64,000 bases of DNA from Leptoclinus maculatus (lineage: Eukaryota; Chordata; Actinopteri; Perciformes; Stichaeidae). The DNA is taken from contig JAVDOI010000019.1 in the NCBI GenBank assembly GCA_032191485.1, forward strand, positions 2,136,612 to 2,200,611, written 5' to 3'. Numbering within the stretch: position 1 is the first letter of the stretch; every line of letters begins with the position of its first letter. Shown here one piece after another: positions 40,801 through 48,300 of the stretch. The notes beneath the pieces are model-generated. The model was not told where the DNA came from. It saw only the letters and a program-made list of their open reading frames with translations, and ran no database searches. Made by a program: the position numbers and the translations under genes.

Positions 40801-42304
40801 ATTAGAAGAAAAATAAATACATATAAATAAATAAACGTGGGCCGATGGGAGTATGTTAGCAACAATAGTTAGACTACATGTGATTTAATATTAATTTATC
40901 CATGTAGGCTACACAGCCAGAATCAACTTTTCGATTAATCTGTGGATTGTTTGATGTAATACAGTTCGTAATATAGTTTAATCAAAATCCTATCGTGACA
41001 ACAATGGGTGTTCTCAGGAAATGTGGCTCCGCCCGCTCAGCTCGGCAGCTTCTTGACGGGTGCCGAACGAGTGCCGCTCGCTTGCTACAGTTGTGGCACC
41101 TGACTGACGCCTGCCGCTGAAGTGCCACTGACTTGTCACTGAGGTGCCACAGTCCTGACGCCTGACTGACGCCTGCCACAGACTAGTCACTGAGGTGCCA
41201 GTGCCACAAGGAGGATCTCGCTGTCTCTCCATTATCTGAACCGCTTATCCTACGCAGAGGCTGGAGGCGGTCCCACCTGACATTGGGCGAAGGCAGGTTA
41301 CATCATGATGCGTTCAAATGTAGTCTTGTAGATTTGGGCGAGAAACCTGAATAAATAAAGTTTGTTTGAAGGAGATGCTTTCAAAGCAATATCACAGCAA
41401 TATGACATAGATATAAGATAAGGTGGAGTTATGACACTAGCACTTAGTAGCTTATATATATACACATATAAACATCGAACAAAAAGTTCGGAAATTTGTG
41501 TTTGGTAGATTATTTCTCTGTTGTAACAATGCTTCTTGGCAATACATCTTATACCGTTGGAAAGCCTGTTTAGTTCCCTTTTCAACGGTGCCCCATTTGT
41601 AATGAACAGCTTGGGCGTGCTGTTCGTGCTAGAGTGTGACTGTTTGTTAAATGAATAAATTGTAAAATTGCCAATATGTCTTGTTTCTTCCTTGTTACTG
41701 ATAGACTTCAATCATCCAATCCACCAAACACCAAACAACCAATCAATAGCAACAGCAGAATAAGCTGTTTGGCATTGGCAGAGAAGATTTGGCACATTTT
41801 TCATGGGCGCAACCCACATACTCCGCTGTGCTGCTCATCCCACAAATGCATGTTCCTTACAAATGGGGAACCGTTGATAAGGGAACTAAACAGGCTTTCC
41901 AACGGTATAAGATTTATTGCCAGGAAGCATTGTTACAACAAAGAAATAATCTACCAAACACAAATTTACAAACTTTTTGTTCGATGTTTATATAAAAAAT
42001 ACATTAATAAATATATATATACATACGTATGTGTATATATATACAATATAGGGATTATATATTAACGCGCTGGTATTGGTTCTTAGTACTTGATCATCTC
42101 TATTCGGGATATAAAAATTCACAAAACTGCAAGACCGTTTCTTGCAGCTGACGCGAGAGACTCCTCTCAGTGTAGAAGCCAAAGTGCAGCAGTAGTTCAG
42201 TTGGTAACAAGTGGAACTTAACTACATTTGGACAACTCTGTGGCGGTAAGCCTGCAGCCCCACTACCAGAGCACACAGCGCACAGAACAGGTGCCAAGTG
42301 CCTA

Positions 42305-42344
<40 letters not shown>

Positions 42345-45300
42345 CAAAAGCAGGACTGAACTACACACTCTCACTCGCAAGCAGCGGTTGCAACGTAACA
42401 CACAGTCACAGCGAAGTGATTTGCACATTGCACAAAATTACCCGTTTCGGGCTTAATTAGAAAATCAATGCAAAGAGGTCAGCGCAGCAGCTGTGTTGGC
42501 TACAGCCGCTGGAATATTTAAGTCTGCCGGCTCACAGGCCCTCACGTGGACGCCAGAATAAACACAATCCCAAACTGTATTTACATTACGTGAGAGGAAG
42601 TAACTCTAACTTATAAAAAGATGCAGATAAAAATGCTTTTCTGAGATCAGTTCAATCAGCCTGGTCTTGTAAAATGTCATGCTCGATATATTTAGAGCAT
42701 GCAGGACTATCGCCAGTCTTTAGGCTGTCCACAGGATCAACACAGATCCACACTAATGGCTGTGGACATTGTTGGTTAAAGGTTCCCTTTGTCCTAAGAG
42801 CAAGTGTTTGTGAATGAGTCACCACACTTTTTCTCCGTTGCTCAGGTTTGCAGGTGTGGTGCAGCCTGCACCAATTTATGCATGTATGTGTGTTGCCCTG
42901 GATACAAGCTGTTTCTGACACAGGACTCTGCCATTCTTTAAATACCACTTTTTATAGTATTAGTATTATTCTGGGGTCGGTTTTTAGAAAGATTTGGTGT
43001 TGATTTCTTTTGGTGAGCTTCGACTTTATCACCTTTTTCTTTGCTGATGTACTTTGTCCATGTTTGACATCTTATGCTGCCACTATTTCCCAAAATATGC
43101 TATCTATAATTTTGACTTTTTGTCTTTATAAATATAAATGTGTCAAAATCATTCTACTATTCTACTATAAAAAAAAACTACATATATTTAAGGCTTGACC
43201 CCTTGGCCCAGGAGCCCAAGGCGTCTAACCAGCGTGGGAATAAAGAAGCCATCATGGACATGTTTATATGGATGCCTAATGCATTCAATTGAGAAAAGAA
43301 ATATTATGATTTAACAAGATAATCTGAGGCAGGTTTTCAAGGGAAATAATCCTGATTTGATTGTCTGAATTCACAATATATCATAAAATCACAAGAGAAG
43401 CTCTCATTTACCAAAGCAAACGTCTCGCATCCGTTTAGTTTAATCCAGCTTTGCTTTGGTTTGAGTTTGAGACATTCAGTCTGGCTGTGTGGTGTCTCTG
43501 GAGACAATCAGGCAATTGCACTTAAATTGCACTCACGTCATTCTTCATCGGTTTCTCAGTGCTGGATTAGACTAAACAGGCGGGACATTTTGCTTCCATG
43601 AAAATAAAGCTCCCATCTATATTACAGGTTCTTGCAGGATTTTAATTCATTGAAAACCTTTTCACAGAATTACCGAGATGATAATGAGCAGATTGTTTTT
43701 CATTTCTCAGCATTACTGAGAAAATCCTCTGGTTAATTCAGAAAAACAATGCTTTTCATTCCGCATGTTTATGGCCTTTTCTGTAGGATGTCTAAACCTT
43801 GTGCTCACCAGGTCCTTTGGACTGACTCTTGTCATATCGCATGGTGAACCTGGAGTGTAATTTGTGAACAAATTGACCCAGAAATGAGGGTTTGGTGGTT
43901 TATTCAGATGCTTTAACTCTGAGTCTGAGAACCTCACAGCTGTCCTCTGAGTCTGAGCCTACCTATCAGATTGTATTGCTATACAGTGTGTTGGAGGTAT
44001 TTTGTTGATTTAATGAGAGTTATGACACACACTTTTAGGTGGTGTTGCTATTATTTTGTCCAACAGCAGCAAGGTGTCTCAGGAAGGCAGAAAACGACGG
44101 TACATAAAACGTTAAAGATATATTTCAAAGTCGAATAGACAGCTCCTCGTGACACTATAGGCTCTTGCTGGCGTAATAGCCACCTTACATCCTCAACAAC
44201 ACATCGAGTGAGTCTCACCCACCTCTTTCCTCTACTGTACCATCTGAGCCAGGTTCCCATGTAGGCGCTCACCTCAAATAGCTCAAAATTCCTCTAAACT
44301 CAAAGCGTATCAAACTACAGGCTGCTGGTTAATGTCTGAAATTATACTCCTGGTTGCAAAAGGATCAACAATCTTCATTAAAACACAATGCTTTAGCATC
44401 TTTATCCGCTGACTGACCAGCATTGTCTACTTATGCTCTATAGTTTACTTAATGCGGCACAAATCAATGTTTTTAAGTTATCAACAGGACAAAAAGAGAA
44501 ATAAGAAATGTGAAACTTGTCTCTCAGTGGGGCGAATCCACAGAGAACAATCAGCCGACTCTGCGGTTCCCCTCAGCTCTAAGGAGAGTCTGAGCTTCTT
44601 TAATGTTACTTCCTGTTTATAGGTTTAATTGTTTCCTAACCTGTTCACCGTATCAACTAAGGTGATAACACGCCAATGTTAACGGCTTGTTATGCTGTCC
44701 CTAAATAGTGAAAAAAAAAAAATCAATTAAAGCAGGTTTAACGGTCCACTATTAGCTAATGTCAAGATGTTTGTTTAGATTGCTTCTTTTTATTGCATAT
44801 TTTATTCGTATTCTTTATTCAAATCGTATTGTCTTACAAGTTGAGCCTGCTTAAACCTCTCATTACAATGCACTGGAAAATATGACTTATAATAATAAGT
44901 GGACTTTTACATTATTAAATTAACAAACAACAACTGGTTTCAGACCGAGGTTGTTTGTCAGGAGGGCATTGAATTAGAGTTGCTCATTTAGAGTTTTTCT
45001 TTCTGACTGACAGCAGACCCTTAACCGTTGACCGACAAGCCGCCTAGCAATAACCAATGAACAGACATCACGTTATAATATTGGACATTATCTTACAGTG
45101 CCTTGGAGAAGAGAAGAAGGGGAGGACATGGACATTGTTGTGGCCATACAGGCACACTCACCTCTCTGTTTCTCTCTATCTCCAGGCCGGCCTCCAGCAG
45201 GCTGGCCTCAAATTCCTGCCTGATGAGACGCATCTCGTGGTCGGCGGGCTCCGTTGGCTCGCTCCCTCCTGCATCACCGAGCTCCAAGAAGACCTCTCCG

Positions 45301-48300
45301 ACCCGCGCAGCCTCACCTCCCGATATGCTGCCTCCTCTCCCGGCCGCCGCCGCCGCCGCCGCCGCCACATCCGAGCCCGCCGAAGGGGGAAAGTTGCCGT
45401 TGGAAACGATGGACAGCCTGTCGTGTGACACTGAGATGCTGGCACGAGATCGTATGGAGCCGTGCCGCCGCTGGTGGAAGACCAGGACGTAGTCAACTTT
45501 CCGCCTGCCGTCAGAGAAGTACAGGCCCTCTTCGCTGCCCTGAGGGCTTGAAGGTGGGCCCACGACCTGAAGGGAGCCAAGGGAAATCACAAAAAGAATG
45601 TAAAATATACAGTAAGCTGCACGGCAGCAGCACCAACTGCTGTTAGGTAGAGGAAATCTTCTGTTTGCATTCATCATTTCAAGGCCTGACGATCAATCTA
45701 GCTAATACGCATTGTTTAAAGAGCGCACGCACAGGACCTTTACGCAGCAGTGGCGTTACGTAAGAACCCTTTGAATGGACTTAAACATCTACTGCACTGT
45801 CAGCACACGCAAACAGAAGTGGCTTTCGGCAGGTTCTCAAAAACACTGAAGTGAGAACCTTCAGCAGCAGAGTGGGCAGTCAGCTCACCTCTGGCAGTTT
45901 TATTCTTTATTTAGACAGAGGGAACGTAGAGAGGGAGACTAAACACGGAGGACACAGGAGGGAACGCTCTATAGGCTTTGGGCATGATGAGAGGGAGTTT
46001 TTTTACTTTCTAAGAGCAGCTTTCTTACTTATCAGCAGGGCAGCTTGCTGTGCCTTTATGCTAAGTTACATTCTACTCTATTTGTTGGTCACAGCTCTAT
46101 GTATCGCCTTGAAGGTCATTAGGTTTTTTATTTTGTTGAGACAATAAATAACGCAACATCACTTATATTAATTAGAGGGATAAATAGATGGGCACATGAC
46201 CAAGTTTCACATTTAGTAGACCAGGCTAGCCTAATGTTTCACTGTCACTGTGCCGTAGCTTTGCCAATTGAAACAGAATAAATGCCAGCGGAGGAGGCTT
46301 TATCTATGCTTCCAAAATATGTTTCACATGTGTGGGAAAGTCTATCTTTTAACCCTGCAATGACCGGCCACTTGGGCGCAGCAGTGACAAGTTGCAAACA
46401 CAGCATTGACATATCATCATCATCTTATAAAGCCATGTGGTGAACGTGTTAGCACGCAGTTGCGTATGTATACAAGCCGTGTTCCTGGCCACCTGGCAAG
46501 CGGGCGTCCTATAGTCACTTTCTTTTAGCTCTGTTTTTGGTCTCCACCGCGGTCTCATCCAACTTCCAAGGGAAATATCTGTCTCTTTAGTGGCTGAATG
46601 CTACGCTATGTTCAGCAGCTAGTTTCTAACTGTGTCTGTCTGCTGTTTGGGTGCTGAGGTAGTGTACGGTGGCTTTGTAGAGTTTTGAAAACAGATGCTT
46701 TCTGCGGCTGAAAATGACCCAATGAGAGCCAATAGTTGTGGGCAGGACAGCAAAACAATAAGCCGAAACTCTCTTCTGTATTGAATTGATTCATTCTTTG
46801 TCGATTCATCACTACGAACAACCCGTTTTGCAATGTTAAATTGTGTCAGACTGCCATTTGATCCATTGTTAGCGTAAAAGATCTGTTGTAGAGGCGTGAT
46901 GATGTTTGATAAAGTAGCTAGCAAACAAGTTGAATCAACCTCCCACTATAGAATGGTAGCTATGTAACAGTCACAGCTTCAAGTCGTGTATACCATCATG
47001 GATATATCATACTTGTCATAGATATATGGCCATAATGCTTTGTGTTGCTTGCAATTCCACATTAGCTAAAATATTTAAAGGTCCCCTGGTACCCATGGTC
47101 CTCCCACGCAGGTAATTGCATTTATTTAGACTGATTGGACCTCTTCTAAGGCGTGCACACACTGTGCCTGATTAATATCTTCCTTCCACTCTTTGGGTAA
47201 AACAATTTACACCTTTCCAAAATGTTTACATGGGTTGTGCCCAAAACCATGGCATATATAGAGAAGGGAGACGCACCGATACTGATCAGATATCTAAGCG
47301 TCCTATATTGATTCAAATAGCTGGATCGGGTATTGATGACAATACTGTAGGCCCACTTGGTATTGAATACCATTATTTAATAGATAACAACTCAGTACAT
47401 TTCTATCTATGTATCTATTTGTTACATTTTGTTTACATTTTTATCGACCCAAAGCCCAAGTGTCTGTACCGGGACTGAAAAAGTCGGATGGGTGCATCCG
47501 TACCTTTGTAGACCAACCTCAGGAGTTAGCATCACACTGGTTCCCTTCACCAAAGGTCTATGTTTTTTTCCCACTGGATTTTGGATTATTGCAGAAAATA
47601 AGCTCTGTGGCAAACAAACGTTTATGATCCTTACAAATATTGTTCGGCAAGATAGTCTTCACAAATGAAGACCACTTTAAGTAACCTTTGAAGCGTTAAT
47701 GCAATCACCAGAAGTAAAAAAAAAAGCTAACGTTCGGCTATAAAACGAACAACACCACGGTCGCTGAGCGAGAGTACGAGCATGAGCCTGTGATGGCGGA
47801 CTAATCAGCGTGATGGTGTTTTGTGGTTTCATGTAGCCACTTGTTAGCAACCGCCTTTTTTAAAGACAGGTAAAAGCATCAAAATTCACCAGAGGGGCAT
47901 TACCTTGCATATTTTGTATCGTGGAACAAAACTTAAGAATCTCTTTAACTTGTGTTAACCAAATATCTTATTTTACACATCCAACCAAAAACAGTGACTT
48001 CGAGACGAGGGAACCGGAAGAGCATAAATGCTGACTCATTTCCAGGTTTTAGGACTCATTCCTGCATTACTCTATTATTTGCTACAAAATGTACTACATT
48101 TCATGTTTGCCATTTTATTTGATTGTGTGGAAACCATGCCTTATATAGCACACTCAAAAATCCCCACATGTAAATACCTCTCATGGAATAAGCCATTGGG
48201 TGTTTTTTTAATGAAGAATAATAAATGAGTGAACCTGGGAGTGATTTTAGTCACAGTTTGATGACCTCACATAATTCCCATCATAGCTCCGCCCAAGTGA

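Larger units (their letters stand above)
38130..41220. mobile_element. 3.1-kb composite element: long terminal inverted repeats around a minisatellite
   Basis: Left arm 38130-38370 (241 bp) and right arm 40991-41220 (230 bp) are near-identical in inverted orientation; the difference is an 11-base indel in a CGTCAGT-rich part plus few substitutions. The 11-base TCCATTATCTG lies on both sides (38111-38121 and 41228-41238) as a direct repeat, consistent with a target-site duplication, and the right flank continues as a common teleost repeat (ACCGCTTATCC...CATTGGGCGAAGG). No transposase frame is present; the interior is AT-rich DNA plus the minisatellite. The arms contain GGCGTCAG and GTGCCAC motifs that also build the minisatellite unit. 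A 9-11 base duplication and long inverted arms fit Mutator-like elements, but this is inference. Confidence 0.82.
32491..45161. other. intron 2 (12.7 kb)
   Basis: Largest intron. Besides the separately listed G24 run, SINE-like element, (CTC)n, TIR-minisatellite element and foldback element, the stretches 32500-33580, 34450-36700, 36960-38050, 38371-39240 and 42350-45060 show no exon, RNA or recognisable transposon. Two purine/C-rich low-complexity areas lie near 35440-35560 and 35615-35790. Confidence 0.6.

Noticed and set aside
45103..45646. Plus-strand and alternative-frame ORFs of 124-134 codons over exon 2
   Set aside because: Shadows of the GC-rich exon 2; only the minus frame with GLYFSDGRRKVDY has family similarity and correct splice borders.
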